NCBI GenBank assembly: GCA_029718625.1
Contig: CM056391.1
Span: forward strand, 24,678,141 to 24,742,140
Length of the DNA stretch: 64,000 bases
Reading direction: 5' to 3'
DNA from: Synaphobranchus kaupii
Taxonomy: Eukaryota > Chordata > Actinopteri > Anguilliformes > Synaphobranchidae
The notes under the pieces were generated by a model, which was given only the letters and a program-made list of their open reading frames with translations, did no database searches and was not told the DNA's origin. Shown here piece after piece: positions 10,445 through 21,615 of this stretch. Both the position numbers and the translations under genes were made by a program. Position 1 is the first letter of the stretch. Every line of letters begins with the position of its first letter.

Positions 10445-12076
10445 CAGTCAAGCCGGAAAGTATGCACACACTTTCACCTTCTCCACGTTTTATTACGTTA
10501 CAGACATATTCTACAATAAATTGAGTTAATTTTTTGTCTCAAAATTCTACACAAAATAGCCCATAATGACTAAGTGAAAACAGGTTTTTAGACATTTCTG
10601 CTAATTTATTAAAAATCAAAATGTAAAATATCATATGTACACAAGTGTGCACACCCTTTGATATGACACCCAAAAGTGAGCTGAGGTGCATTTTGTTTCC
10701 ACTGATACTGCTTGAGATGTTTCTACAACTTAATTGGAGTCCACCTGTGATAAATTCAATTGATTGGACATGATTGGGGATTGCCAACACCTGCCTATAT
10801 AAGGTCCCACAGTTGACAGTGCATGTCAGAGCAAACTCCAAGCCATGGGGTCAAAGGAATTATCTGCAGACCTCAGAAACAGGATTGTGTCAAGGCATAG
10901 ATCTGGAAAAGGGTACGGAAAAATCTCTGCAGCTTTACAGGTCTCAAAGAGCACAGTGGCTACCATCATTCGTAAATGGAAGAAGTTTGGAACCACCAAG
11001 AATCTTCCTAGACCTGGCCGCCCGGCCAAACTGAGCAATCGGGGAAGACGGGCCTTGGCCAGGGAGGTGAGCAGGAACCCGAGGGTCACTCTGACAGAGC
11101 TCCAGCGTATCCTTGTGGAGATGGGAGAACCTTTCAGAAGATCAACCATCCAGGCAGCACTCCACCAATCAGGCCTTTATGGTAGAGTGGCCAGACGAAA
11201 GCCCCTCCTTAGTAAAAGGCACATCACAGCCCGCTTGGAGTTTGCCAAAAGGCACCTAGAGGACTCTCAAACCATGAGAATCAAGATTATCTGGTCTGAT
11301 GAAACCAAAATGTTACTTTTTGGCCTGAATACCAAGCGTCACGTCTGGAGGAAACCAGGCACCGCTCATCACCTGGCTAATACCATCCCTACAGTGAAGC
11401 ATGGCGGTGGCAGCATCATGATGTGGGGATGTTTTTCAGCAGCGGGAACGGGGCGACTAGTCCTGATAGAGGGAAAGATGAATGCAGCTAAGTACACCGA
11501 GATCCTTGAAGAAAACCTGCTCCAGAGCGCTCTGGACCTCAGACTGGGGCGAAGGTTTACCTTCCAACATAACAACGACCCGAAGCACACAGCCAAGAGA
11601 ACAAAGGAGTGGCTTCAGAGAAAGTCTGTGCATGTCCTTGAGTGGCCCAGCCAGAGCCCAGACCTGAATCCAATTGAACATCTGTGGAAAGAGCTGAAAA
11701 TGGCTGTGTACCGACGCTCCCCATCCAACCTGATGGAGCTTGCAAGGATATGCCAAGAGGAATGGGCAAAAACGTCCAGAAACAAGTGTGCCAAGCTCGT
11801 AGCTTCTTTCCTAATACGCTTTGAAGCTGTAATCGCTGCCAAAGGTGCAGCAACCAAGTATTAGGCTAAGGGTGTGTACAGATATGTAACCCCTAAATAA
11901 CCTATTTTTGTCAGTAAAATAAAATTGCATATTTTCTAAAAACCTGTTTTCACTTTGTCATTATTGGCTATTGTGTGTAGATGTTTGAGGCAAAAAATGA
12001 ACTCAATCTATTGTTGTATAAGTCGTAATAAAACGTGGAGAAGGTGAAAGAGTGTGCATACTTTCCGGCTTGACTG
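10445..12076 (+). mobile_element. Full-length Tc1-like transposon
   Basis: Seen: 1632 bp flanked by TA (10443-10444 and 12077-12078). The ends start cagtcaagccggaaagtatg and form an imperfect inverted repeat of about 210 bp (10445-10655 with 11868-12076). Each arm carries a second, inner motif (tgtacacaagtgtgcacacc on the left), giving the IR/DR layout known from fish Tc1 elements, where two transposase-binding sites lie in each arm. One uninterrupted transposase ORF sits between the arms. Only scattered mismatches separate the arms, so the copy is moderately young. Confidence 0.96.
10845..11864 (+). CDS. Tc1-like transposase with a D-to-N change at the second catalytic site
   Basis: 339 aa, the usual Tc1 length. 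Residues 1-50 and 70-115 form the two helix-turn-helix halves of the paired-like DNA-binding domain, joined by a GRP-containing linker (about 56-62). The catalytic DDE domain follows: D152 in WSDETKM, HGGGSIMMWGCFSAAGTG at 186-203, the block FQHNNDPKHTAK at 240-251, and [11 protein letters not shown] at 271-281 with E278. Exactly 34 residues lie between position 243 and E278, so residue 243 is the second D of DD34E. It is Asn here (codon aac, 11571-11573), where relatives read DNDPKH. Known: all three acidic residues bind the metal ions for strand cleavage. Inferred: the protein could still bind the repeats but not cut. The start at 10845 fits family length. Confidence 0.94.
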   Translation: MGSKELSADLRNRIVSRHRSGKGYGKISAALQVSKSTVATIIRKWKKFGTTKNLPRPGRPAKLSNRGRRALAREVSRNPRVTLTELQRILVEMGEPFRRSTIQAALHQSGLYGRVARRKPLLSKRHITARLEFAKRHLEDSQTMRIKIIWSDETKMLLFGLNTKRHVWRKPGTAHHLANTIPTVKHGGGSIMMWGCFSAAGTGRLVLIEGKMNAAKYTEILEENLLQSALDLRLGRRFTFQHNNDPKHTAKRTKEWLQRKSVHVLEWPSQSPDLNPIEHLWKELKMAVYRRSPSNLMELARICQEEWAKTSRNKCAKLVASFLIRFEAVIAAKGAATKY

Positions 12077-12573
12077 TATATCCAGTCCCCTAATCTTATG
12101 CATGGAAATTGTCTAATATGGATGCAAATATATTTCTAAAAAAAGAGAGTTTATCTGTTGAACAATTTTGAGTATCTCCTGAATTACTGTGATGCACAAT
12201 TATCCATTTTGGATACATTTTGGGCAACAAGGTACACTATTTTAAATTGTCTCATGAGACTTGAGCAGTAATAAATATCCTTTTCATAATTTGTACACAT
12301 GCAGACAGGAGGTTTGTGAACCAGAAAATGTTAAGTTTTACCTTATTCACATCATTGACTCTCAGGGTTTCACTGTAAACTAGAGTGGTGGAACGTGTAT
12401 TCGCTGCCCATAATTTACATATGAATTATGAAAATAAATTTAAGGCATGATAATAAATGGCACAAGGGTCTTATTTCATTTAAGCCATTATTGTTGTTTG
12501 TGTAAAGTTGACATCTGGATTTATAAAGCTTGAAACAGAACAGTACAAAACAGGTGAAAATTGTCTAAATTAA
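12077..12573. other. Unassigned AT-rich interval
   Basis: No gene or repeat recognised between the Tc1 element and the Kolobok-type element. Confidence 0.5.
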
Positions 12574-13911
12574 AGGGATAGTTCGGAATTTTGGACATAA
12601 TATCTCAATTACGACTTACCCATGATGTAGTTGATTGATGGAAACCATTTTCAGATAATTCCATGCTGTCCCTTCTTTTGGACATACACACATTGCTAAT
12701 GCTAGTGCAACTCTAACGTATCAAGTAGCATCTACTACCAAACGCTCTTAAACACTCCACAGTGCACCCAAAGCAAATAAAATACGACGACAGTCTATCG
12801 GGGTTATTTTCAGTGATTATACCATAATTTTTCAAGTCAAACTATCGTTGAATCCTTTACTTTGTGCTCACCTAAATTCTCAGTGGAAGTACGGCGGCGG
12901 AGCTAGCTGTAGATTAGCCAGGGTATCAGCCTGTAGGCTATCTGCTGTACTCCACAGTTGCTGACACAATCCGTTTTGCCGTAAAGTTACATATTTGGTA
13001 GACAACAAGTCAGCTAAACACAAACATGCTACAGAATAACACAGCATATACAAGCAAGCACACTGGCTACCAATTTGCAGGAAACGTTTGACCACTTCCA
13101 TGACTTCCCAATCGTGGCAACTAGCTAGCTAAATTTAATAGATAGATCACGCATGCAATCATTTATTAGTTACCTGCTCGTCAGTTGTTTTCGGTGCATG
13201 AAGAAAAACAGGTGATGGCACAGCAGTCTCCTTCAGTAGAGGGTGTCCTGACCGTCCTTTTTTGATTTTCACATAGTCATCCTCCATGAAATGCTCTCTA
13301 CACACTTTTAACTTTTTTAGAGTCTCAATTGGTGACATCCATGCGAGCAGCAAGAAGCCACAGCTGTTTTCTTTGTTGATCTTCCACTGGAAATCGGTGA
13401 AAACTTTGTGGTGCCCATTTTTTTGCATGATTTGAACAACCTTGAAATACACACCGAAATACCATCTTACCTGAACGTTAGCTAACAATACTACAAGTCT
13501 GATTCTTTCACACGTGCGATATTGTTTTTGGCCGGCACGATATACGACGGCAGAGCTATAGGCTACTTTACGTTACCTACTAAACTAACGCCGTACTTCC
13601 ACTGAGAATTTAGGTGAGCACAAATTAAAGGATTCAATGATAGTTTGTCTTGAAAAATGATGGTATAATCACTGAAAATAACCCTGATAGACTGTCGTCG
13701 TATTTTATTTGCTTTGGGTGCACTGTGGAGTGTTTAAGTGTGTTTGGTAGTGGATGCTACTCGATACCTTAGAGTTGCGCTAGCATTAGCAATGTGTGTA
13801 TGTCCAAAAGAAGGGACAGCATGGAATTATCTGAAAATGGTTTCCATCAATCAACTACATCATGGGTAAGTCGTAATTGAGACATTATGTCCAAAATTCC
13901 AAACTATCCCT
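12574..13911 (-). mobile_element. Kolobok-type DNA transposon with 322-bp terminal inverted repeats
   Basis: Seen: 1338 bp flanked by TTAA (12570-12573 and 13912-13915). The arms run 12574-12895 and 13590-13911, 322 bp each and highly alike, starting agggatagttyggaattttg. The central 700 bp holds a minus-strand THAP-domain exon with a frameshift. Known: Kolobok elements use TTAA targets, have AGG-type ends and encode THAP-domain proteins; piggyBac also uses TTAA but has CCY ends and no THAP domain. Inferred: a non-autonomous Kolobok derivative that keeps the DNA-binding exon and has lost the catalytic part. The near-identical arms suggest recent activity or gene conversion. Confidence 0.88.
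13159..13465 (-). pseudogene. THAP-domain exon of a Kolobok-type element, frameshifted
   Basis: The two halves of a THAP (C2CH zinc) domain lie in different minus-strand frames. From ATG at 13465 the first frame reads CVFQGC (the two N-terminal zinc Cys), then FHRFP, then LWLLAARMDV, and stops at TGA right after a caccaattgag junction near 13329. One extra base there moves the reading to the second frame, which continues TLKKLKVCREHF (Cys and His completing C2CH, CxxH), then LLKETAVPSPVF, the AVPxxF-type end of a THAP domain. Known: THAP domains bind DNA in P-element and Kolobok transposases. A CAG/GTAACT sequence just after the domain (near 13170) would suit a splice donor. Broken by one indel; no catalytic exon follows within the element. 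Confidence 0.85.
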
Positions 13912-14225
13912 TTAAGCCTCTGTACAAAGGGGTTAAAGAGACTTGAACTGTTAAAAGGATGGCAGATCTCTGAATCCAGGCAAATTCTGCATCGCAAGAG
14001 CAATTTAAAATTGCGGTCTATCAGGATGATATAGGATTACAAGAGATTTGAGCACACAATTAAACGTTTCTGATCCTGTCTTTGGCAAAAGGAAGGTTTC
14101 TCAACATGTGAATTAAATTGTATTCTGATATTCCTATTCCATGTAGCTACATATGCGTTGCTTACCTCTGGAACTTTGAGCTGAGGATTCAGGTTCAAGG
14201 TCAGTTGGGTGCTGGTTTTTTATTT

Positions 14226-14270
14226 ATTTATTTAATTTAATTTAATTTTTTTTGGGGGGGGCGGTCCTAT
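14226..14270. repeat. Simple A/T and G-rich low-complexity tract
   Basis: (TTTA)n, then (TTTAA)n, then T8 and G9 in succession. No coding content. Confidence 0.85.
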
Positions 14271-14349
14271 GTCTGTTACCGTATTCAAAGATAAGTCTAT
14301 TAGGTTATTTCATCACACACATGTATGCGTCTGTACATCTGTGCATGTA

Positions 14350-14400
14350 CAAACACACAAAAAAGCATACACACACATGCATAATCACACACAGACAACA
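14350..14400. repeat. CA-rich microsatellite
   Basis: Imperfect CA repeats with interruptions such as aaaaaagcatac. Confidence 0.75.
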
Positions 14401-14561
14401 ATTCACTTTTTTTTATCTATTCCCTGAAAATATCCACAAAATCCTGTTTACTTTGTTGATTATATAATGGTTAAATGGTTCACTGCGCTTGCAGCATATT
14501 GTGGTGATTCCAGTTATCTGAGTTATTGCTTTATCGTGTATGGGAGAATCAAATGAGAGGT

Positions 14562-14637
14562 TTGTGTGTGCGTGTGTGCATGTGTGCATGTGTGTTGTGT
14601 GCATGTGTTTGTGTGTGAGTGCACTCGTGTGTGTGTT
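14562..14637. repeat. (GT)n microsatellite, interrupted
   Basis: GT repeats broken by gcatgtg and gcactc units. Confidence 0.9.
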
Positions 14638-14639
14638 TA

Positions 14640-17026
14640 TGTACCCAGAAAATCAGCAATAATATACAGATCAAGCATTCATGGAGGTTGTAGTTTTACT
14701 GTGGGCTTTCATCTTTTAATTTAGTATTTGCTCCCTTCGCATTTTTTCCAAGTACCTTATTTGAAATCCTTTTTTTTTCCAGCGGCTGTAGGTTGTGTAG
14801 GTCAGATGTAGGCTACAACTTCAGTTCATGATGGCTGTAGTACCCATTGTGTTTTATACTGAAAACCGAATCAATTATGTTTACTGAAAAAGTCTAATGA
14901 TGGCTTACTTCTATACTATGTATGGCTTGCTTCTATACTTCACTGCTTCTTCAGTCTAACCATGGAAAAGGATCATGGTCTCCAGAGAGAATGGCAAATA
15001 GCGGAGTGAAAGAATGCTTTAAGATTGCAATTTTCATTCCTAGCATACTGTTATGTAGTCTAATTCTATCCTCTGTATTCATTCTGGCTTTTTGTATTGT
15101 TATGTGCTTTTACCTTGATTTCATTGGCACACCGGGTCCTGGTACCCTCCTGCCCACCAGGTGGGGCTGTCAACCTTCAGGATATGAACATGTGATATAG
15201 CTTTATTTTTACATTGCTAGATAACCAGTTTTTTTTGTGGAATTTGTCTGTGTTTCATTTCTTTTATATAGTAAAGATGCTACCTGATTAAAACTTGTTA
15301 ACAAACTCTCTAATTAATGTTTGTACAGCTGCACTTCAGTTTTCTTAAAACATGTTTTCAAGCCATATACTGATTGTGGGTAGCTGTTTCCAGGATGAAG
15401 ATCTGCGTCATCCAGGATTCATTTATTCATGCCTATCCAATGTTTCCAAAATGTAGTTAATAAAACCTGCCTCCAATTTCCAAGACAAAGTTTTGCCAAT
15501 TTTAATTATTTCTTTCTTTAAGAAAAATATCAATGAAAGTAAGAACACAGTATTAATTCACCTGTCATCCTTCAATATAGACAAATGTACTGAAACTTGT
15601 TTGGTTACTTTTACTGCTTTTAATTAATTTCACTGCTGACCGTCTGGTACCTGTAATACTCATAATTTGTTCAGGATTAGCAGCGTCCATCATCACAACT
15701 CACAAAGCTACTGTTTGGATGTGGTCTGGATCCTGGAATGAATTCAGAGCTTTACATGTGTAATGGAAGAAAATTGATTTTTCCAATATTTGATCCTCGA
15801 TTGATCTAATCCAGGTTGAATTCAGGTTTGTGCAATCATTTATAAGAACTCTTAAATCAGTTGAGATTGAGAATGTCAAGTTTGTGGTTTCTTTAAAAGG
15901 AAAATGGATTTTGAGCAGTAGAGTGACAGGGAGCTATCAATAGCTGATAGTCAGATTTTGAATGCATTCTGTGTGTAACATGTTTAGCCTGGGACATTTT
16001 AGGACTTTAGGACTGTACATTTAAGAAAGCAGTATTTCTTTCCTGCGTCAGTTACTTGACACATACAGTAGGTTCCAACCCTTTCCCTTTCCTCACTGGT
16101 ATTCTGAATGTGAAATGATACATCACTAATGCACACAGTTCCTGGAGATCTGAGATCTCTTAGAATTTTCTTATACCCCTGGGCCCCACTTCTCTTTATA
16201 ATGTTTTTCCTTTCCTGTTCCAATTTAATCAGAAGTAAATTTTGCTCCTTGGTTCAGTTAGGTTCAACATTTTGAATTAGTGGTATCCATCATGGGTACA
16301 GCGGTTTTGAATTGTCTGAATTGTTCATAAAGGAACTTTCATACACATGTTTTTATGTTCCCTTTATAAGGGGTATCATTGAGCAGGAACTTAATTGAAA
16401 CAGTCTGAATTAATCATATTGAATCATTATTCATTAAAATCAGCTTTATAGCTAAGTGTGTCGATTAGATGCAGTAGATTTTTTCAGATAATGTGCTGTA
16501 CTGAATTTCTGCTCCTGTAAATTGTCTCTTTGTTGTATGTGGAAGACTTAGAGTTAATTCTGTACCATTGTAATTAACTAGTTATACACATTGCAGTTGT
16601 GACAAGCATGGTTAAAAATTGGCTGTGCATACTGATAAGTACCATCTGAATAAAATAAGAAATATGTGGCAGAGAAGGAATTGTTGGAAGGATATGTTTC
16701 TAGAGCAGATGCCTGATTAACAGATTATGTGTGGGTGGTCAGTGGCTCAAAGGAGTATTTGGAGAACATATTCCAATATTAACATTAAGCCTGCAAACTT
16801 AATAAACCTTTTATAGTGTACATTATTGAACATCACTTGATTCTTGGGAATCTATGTTAGTTGTTTAGACAGTGAAAATATGCATTAGATCTTGTTCAGT
16901 TTCAATACTAGAATAGCACTTACAACAAAATACTATAAGCTATATGTCATGTGTTACCAAACACATCATTGTCAGAGTTAACATTACCAATATTTATCAT
17001 TTATCAATAGCAGTGCTTGTATTATA
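14640..17026. other. Unassigned AT-rich interval
   Basis: About 2.4 kb with no recognised gene, repeat or strong secondary structure. Short open frames have no protein motifs. Confidence 0.5.
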
Positions 17027-17563
17027 CACTGCCTGGCCAAAAGAAAATTGCACACTCTAATATTTTGTTGGACCGCCTTTAGCTTTGATTATGGCACGCA
17101 TTCGTCTTGGCATTGTTTCGACAAACTTATGCAACGTCACAACATTTATTTCCGTCCAGAGTTGCATTTTTGGCTGAGATCCTGTATTGACAATGGGAGC
17201 GTCGAACAACTCCGTAAAGTCTTCTCCAGCACATCCCAAAGACTTTCAACGGGGTTAAGGTCAGGACTCTGGTGGCCAATTCATGTGTGAAAATGATTCC
17301 TCTTGCTCCCTGAACCACTCTTTCATAATTTGAGCCCTATGAATCTTGGCATTGTTGTCCTGGAATATGCCCATTTATGGGATAACCTGGTCATTCCGTA
17401 CATTCAGGTACTCAACTGACTTCATTTTGTTGCATAATGTTGCTGAGCCTAGACCTGACCAATTGAAGCAACCCCTGATCATAACACTGCCTCCAGAGGC
17501 TTGTACAGTGGGCACTATGCATGACGGGTGCAACGGCGACTTGTTTTTTTTGGCCAGGCAGTG
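17027..17563 (-). mobile_element. Non-autonomous Tc1-like element, family C (copy 2)
   Basis: 537 bp bounded by TA (17025-17026 and 17564-17565), with ends cactgcctggccaaaag and ttttttggccaggcagtg. It parallels the copy at 7532-8074 end to end with scattered substitutions and small indels, and has the same internal deletion. Remnant transposase codons on the minus strand are more eroded than in copy 1. Confidence 0.9.
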
Positions 17564-17569
17564 TACTGT

Positions 17570-18723
17570 TCCTTATCGAGCCAAAGTGATGTCATGTACA
17601 GAAAATATATTTTGAGCTCCACCTGTTGTTTATTCAATGTTGTTTTTGTTAAAGTCATTGGCAGACACCCTCCCAGAACAGAAACTGTGCTTGGCTGTAT
17701 TTTTCAAAACTTAATTTATTTGCTACTAACTTTAGAAAACAAGCTAGGTAGGAAGTACAAGAGCAGTGCGTTTTCACCAGGTAGAGACTTTGATTGTTAT
17801 TTTCTGTAATTCATTATTTAACAGTAGGCTAATTAATTATTTATCACAATTCCCTTCAATTTCACAATCTTTTGCAAACTAGAAACATTCAGCTCATTTA
17901 TAAATTTATTCTACTTTGTTGCAAAGTGTTGGGACACAAATGGCCAAAAAACTAAATTTTCTTTTTATTATTATTCAATTATTCCATATTTTCCTCATAT
18001 GCTTTCATAATGACTAACATTTTTCCTCATAATAATATGCTTTATGGCACGCAGGCATTACAAGTAGCGAAGGGGATTGCACATGCTGTTCTTAAAGTCT
18101 GTGACTTATAGATCGTTGAATATACCTCGAAGCTTTCCTACATCCTTTTCAAGATGAATATAAATTATGTATTAGTACTTCTCATTGAATAAATCTTTTT
18201 CAGACTGACAAAATTGCATCTCATATTTAGTTTTGCCGGTACAATATTTCATAAACGTCAATGCAAATGCTCTTTAGCTGCTAACAGTAATAGTTTCTGC
18301 AGGCATTATATCCAGGGGTCTTCTTTTGGCGTCCACGGTATGTTGAATGTTCAGAATGGTGAATAACTTGACATGAGCAAAATATGTCCTGAAGCCGCGT
18401 GTATTACCTCCCCATTTCCATGTATACAATTCCTGCATTTGTACACCCTCGTTGGTTTTGCTACCTGTTATTAAAAATGATGCGTTTTTATGCTCCTCCA
18501 CAGTATATACTGTATGCAAATATGTGCTTGCAAGTACACTTCAGTTATGCTTTTGTATGCAGTGGAGTACATGTAGATTTCTGTCTGGCCTCTAAAGGGC
18601 AAACTTTCATCTTTCCTGTGTATTTTGAAAGACTTGCATGAAAGAGAAATGCCTGTGGTACCTGGGAAATCATGAAAGATGTATCGCCAGTATGAATATG
18701 GACAGGGAAGGGTAAGGGTGTTG
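17570..18723. other. Unassigned AT-rich interval
   Basis: No gene or repeat recognised. Confidence 0.45.
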
Positions 18724-18917
18724 CAGAGGTGTAAAATCCGGGTTCAGAAAGTAAACGTCCTCCCCAGTATTTGGTTCCAATCACCTGGATTTGCTAATTA
18801 ACACAATTCTTCATCCAGGAGGTAGAACTAATTAGTGAAATCAGCTGGATGAGTTCAAGGGTGGAAGAAATACATGGCAGGACTTTTACTTTGTGACCCC
18901 TGGATTGTACACCTCTG
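18724..18917. mobile_element. hAT-type MITE with perfect 8-bp duplication
   Basis: 194 bp. Ends cagaggtgtaaaatcc and ggattgtacacctctg are inverted copies. The 8-bp direct repeat gggtgttg flanks it at 18716-18723 and 18918-18925. An 8-bp duplication with CA...TG-type ends is the hAT signature. No coding capacity. Confidence 0.93.
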
Positions 18918-18925
18918 GGGTGTTG

Positions 18926-20130
18926 TCGCAGACCAGGGCCAGCTCTATCAACCCGCTTTCAATCGCCGTGGGTCGGGGCTTTGTTTCACACAGGGTTAAC
19001 AAGGAAAGGTGTCCATTATGGTCCCAGCTGTCGCTGCACAACCCCAAACCCCCTCACGCCACCCATAGAGTTACCAGCCGCTACTGGTGGGTCAATACTC
19101 TACTTTCTCATTGAACAGCTGTTAACAAACAGGACGCATTCGTGGTCTGAAGGGGGGAGAAACATGGTGTGATGTGGATGGGTAAGGTGGGAGTGGGGGA
19201 AGGGTGTGGGTGTGGTGAGTAGTAGGCTATGTTAAGCCCCTTTGGAACCTGCAACACTGCGGGGTTCAAATATTCGGGTTAGGTAAAGGTTTTTTCCGTC
19301 CCCCCCATAGGTCTCTTGTACGGAAAGATTTTGTGTTCCATCTGTTCACACATGACATGACCATTCCGGACAGATTAGGCAACTGAGGATGTCTAACCTC
19401 CAAAGCAATGCAGGGCAAATATTAACGTTACGTTAGTTCATCTTTAAAACGAACATTGAAAATGTTAAAAGGCAGCTCCAATATGTTCACACACTCATAT
19501 TTGTGCAGGAATTGTTGGGAGGGCAGATTCAGTAAAGTATTTATTAAAGAAAAAAAGGTTTTGCGTAAGAATGGCGTAAACGTTTGCGTGCTTCGTCTGG
19601 AATTGTTGCTTGAATGTCTTACGTGGGAAAATCAACATGGAAAATTGGCGGAACATTTTCGGGCTAAGATGCGTGTGTGGAAGCGGCTTTTGAGAGACTC
19701 AAGGTTGGTTGCCTATACAGAGAGTGCTTCTCCTGTTACAGTGCCATAGAACTGGAAGTACTCTCCCTTGAATGTACATTCCGGTGCTTGAGCATAATGC
19801 CTTTCACCCAATCTAAAGAAAATCCAAGTTGGCAAAGGACAAAAGGTGGATATAGATGAGAGGCAACAGACGGAGAGCGACAGACAGAAAGAGTAAGAGC
19901 CTGGCTTGAGATGGGCCTGCACGGCAATATCTTCATTTTAATTGGCCGGTTCAATTTCCTCAGCAGGTTCAGCACCATGATAACCCTTTTTGCTGGTACA
20001 GAGCACAGAGCCATATGACGCCTTTTCCACAAGCTCATTTTAATTGTCTTCATCATCTGGAACCATGGCAGCAAATTAAATGTATTGTGAGACCAGGAGG
20101 GGCATATCAGCACTAAAAATGTACAGCGCT
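18926..20130. other. Unassigned interval
   Basis: About 1.2 kb, slightly GC-richer at 18930-19320. No recognisable protein motif or repeat. Confidence 0.45.
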
Positions 20131-20138
20131 ATTTAAAG

Positions 20139-20331
20139 CCGTGGTCCCCAACCCTGTTCTTGGAGATCTACCGTCCTGTGGGTTTTCACTTCAACCCTAA
20201 CAAAGCACACCTCATTCAACAGCTAGAGATCTCGGTTAGCTGATAATTAGTAGAATCAGGTGTGCCAAATTAGGGTTGAAATGAAAACCTACAGGATGGT
20301 AGATCTCCAGGAACAGGGTTGGGGACCACTG
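20139..20331. mobile_element. Palindromic hAT-type MITE with perfect 8-bp duplication
   Basis: 193 bp, almost wholly an inverted repeat: the left end ccgtggtccccaaccctg mirrors the right end cagggttggggaccactg, and the pairing runs inward for about 90 bp per arm. It is flanked by atttaaag at 20131-20138 and 20332-20339. If transcribed it would fold into one long hairpin. Non-coding. Confidence 0.93.
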
Positions 20332-20493
20332 ATTTAAAGTAATCAAGGTGTTATGCACTTCGAAGAAGAATTCAAGGTCATGTTACTCCCTTCCATTATT
20401 GAAATGCAAAACCACGTCTCACTTTGTTCATCAATGTCATTTCTTTATTTTTATTTTCCTTTATAGCATTGTTTTTTATATAATGTGACACCT

Positions 20494-20539
20494 GCTTGTA
20501 AAAAAACCATCCATCCCAGATGGTTTTATTCTTACAAGC
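20494..20539. other. Short strong hairpin
   Basis: The left arm 20494-20511 (gcttgtaaaaaaaccatc) pairs with 20519-20539 around the 7-nt loop catccca, with one 3-nt bulge. It may be the core of a tiny decayed MITE; function unknown. Confidence 0.6.
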
Positions 20540-21479
20540 AATGTAGTTTTATAAGTGGACTGGAGTGTGTTAAAATTTATTAACTAAAAAGTTGTTTAAA
20601 AAAGTATTAATTGCAGGCATGTTTTATTAACATGATATAAGTGACCAAATGCTGCACTTGTTCTGACAGAGCATTTAATAAATAGAGTAGTTACAGTAAA
20701 ATATCATATATCTTTAAAAATCATCAATATTTTAGAAGAAATTAGAATGTATAGTGTACTACAGTGTCATGCTACAATGTGATGCTGCATCTGAACTTAA
20801 ACTAAATGCATTGGCCATAGCGCACTTTTGATTCCACTCAACTGAAACATAGTGAACTGACCTTATTTTAACCTCCTCATTGCCTCTGAATGCAATGAAA
20901 TAGTAGTAATATTGTGAATGTGTTTGAATACAGTTTTAAGGGCATGCATATATTTAAAGTATATTTTTCATCGTTTGGATCCTGTACACTTGAGAGAAAT
21001 TATTGACGCTGTAAAATAGCTCTTGGGATTATTGTGGGGCAACAAAATTAAAAAAACAAGGGATATAAATAATTCAGCAAGAAAATGGCTGATTTAACCT
21101 CCTTCCTTCAGGTTAGCAAATGAAAATGCATTTTAACAGCCTAGAAAGACCAATTCGCGCCACTTACAGCTGTCTTATTTGTGGGTGTAAACATTAGTGG
21201 GATTGAGTGCTAATTGTATATTTCTTTTGTTTGTGTGCGAGCAAATGAGAGCATACTTTGTGAATTTGCTATCTGAGTGTGATCAGGCTGCATTGTCTGC
21301 ACCACCACTACAACATTTGACCTGCAATTGAATCAGGGGAGGGGTCGTGGACTCGTGTTGGGGGAGGGTGGTCGAGGGGGAGTTGGGATGGGGCTTCCCC
21401 ATTGGCCGTGTCAAAGGGGGTTGGGGCCCAAGGGGCAGAGCTAAGGCTCATGGGGGGGAGGTGACAGCACTTTCAAATG
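20540..21479. other. Unassigned AT-rich interval
   Basis: No gene or repeat recognised; G-rich from about 21336. Confidence 0.45.
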
Positions 21480-21562
21480 TGATCACAGCTCTTTCTCCTT
21501 CTCTTCTGGAGCACGCCTGCGCTCGCAGACCCTTCGGTGTGTCCTCAAAGGCTGATACAGCC

Positions 21563-21615
<53 letters not shown>

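Noticed and set aside
12574..13911. piggyBac assignment for the TTAA-flanked element
   Set aside because: Ends are AGGG rather than CCY and the coding remnant is a THAP domain, which points to Kolobok.
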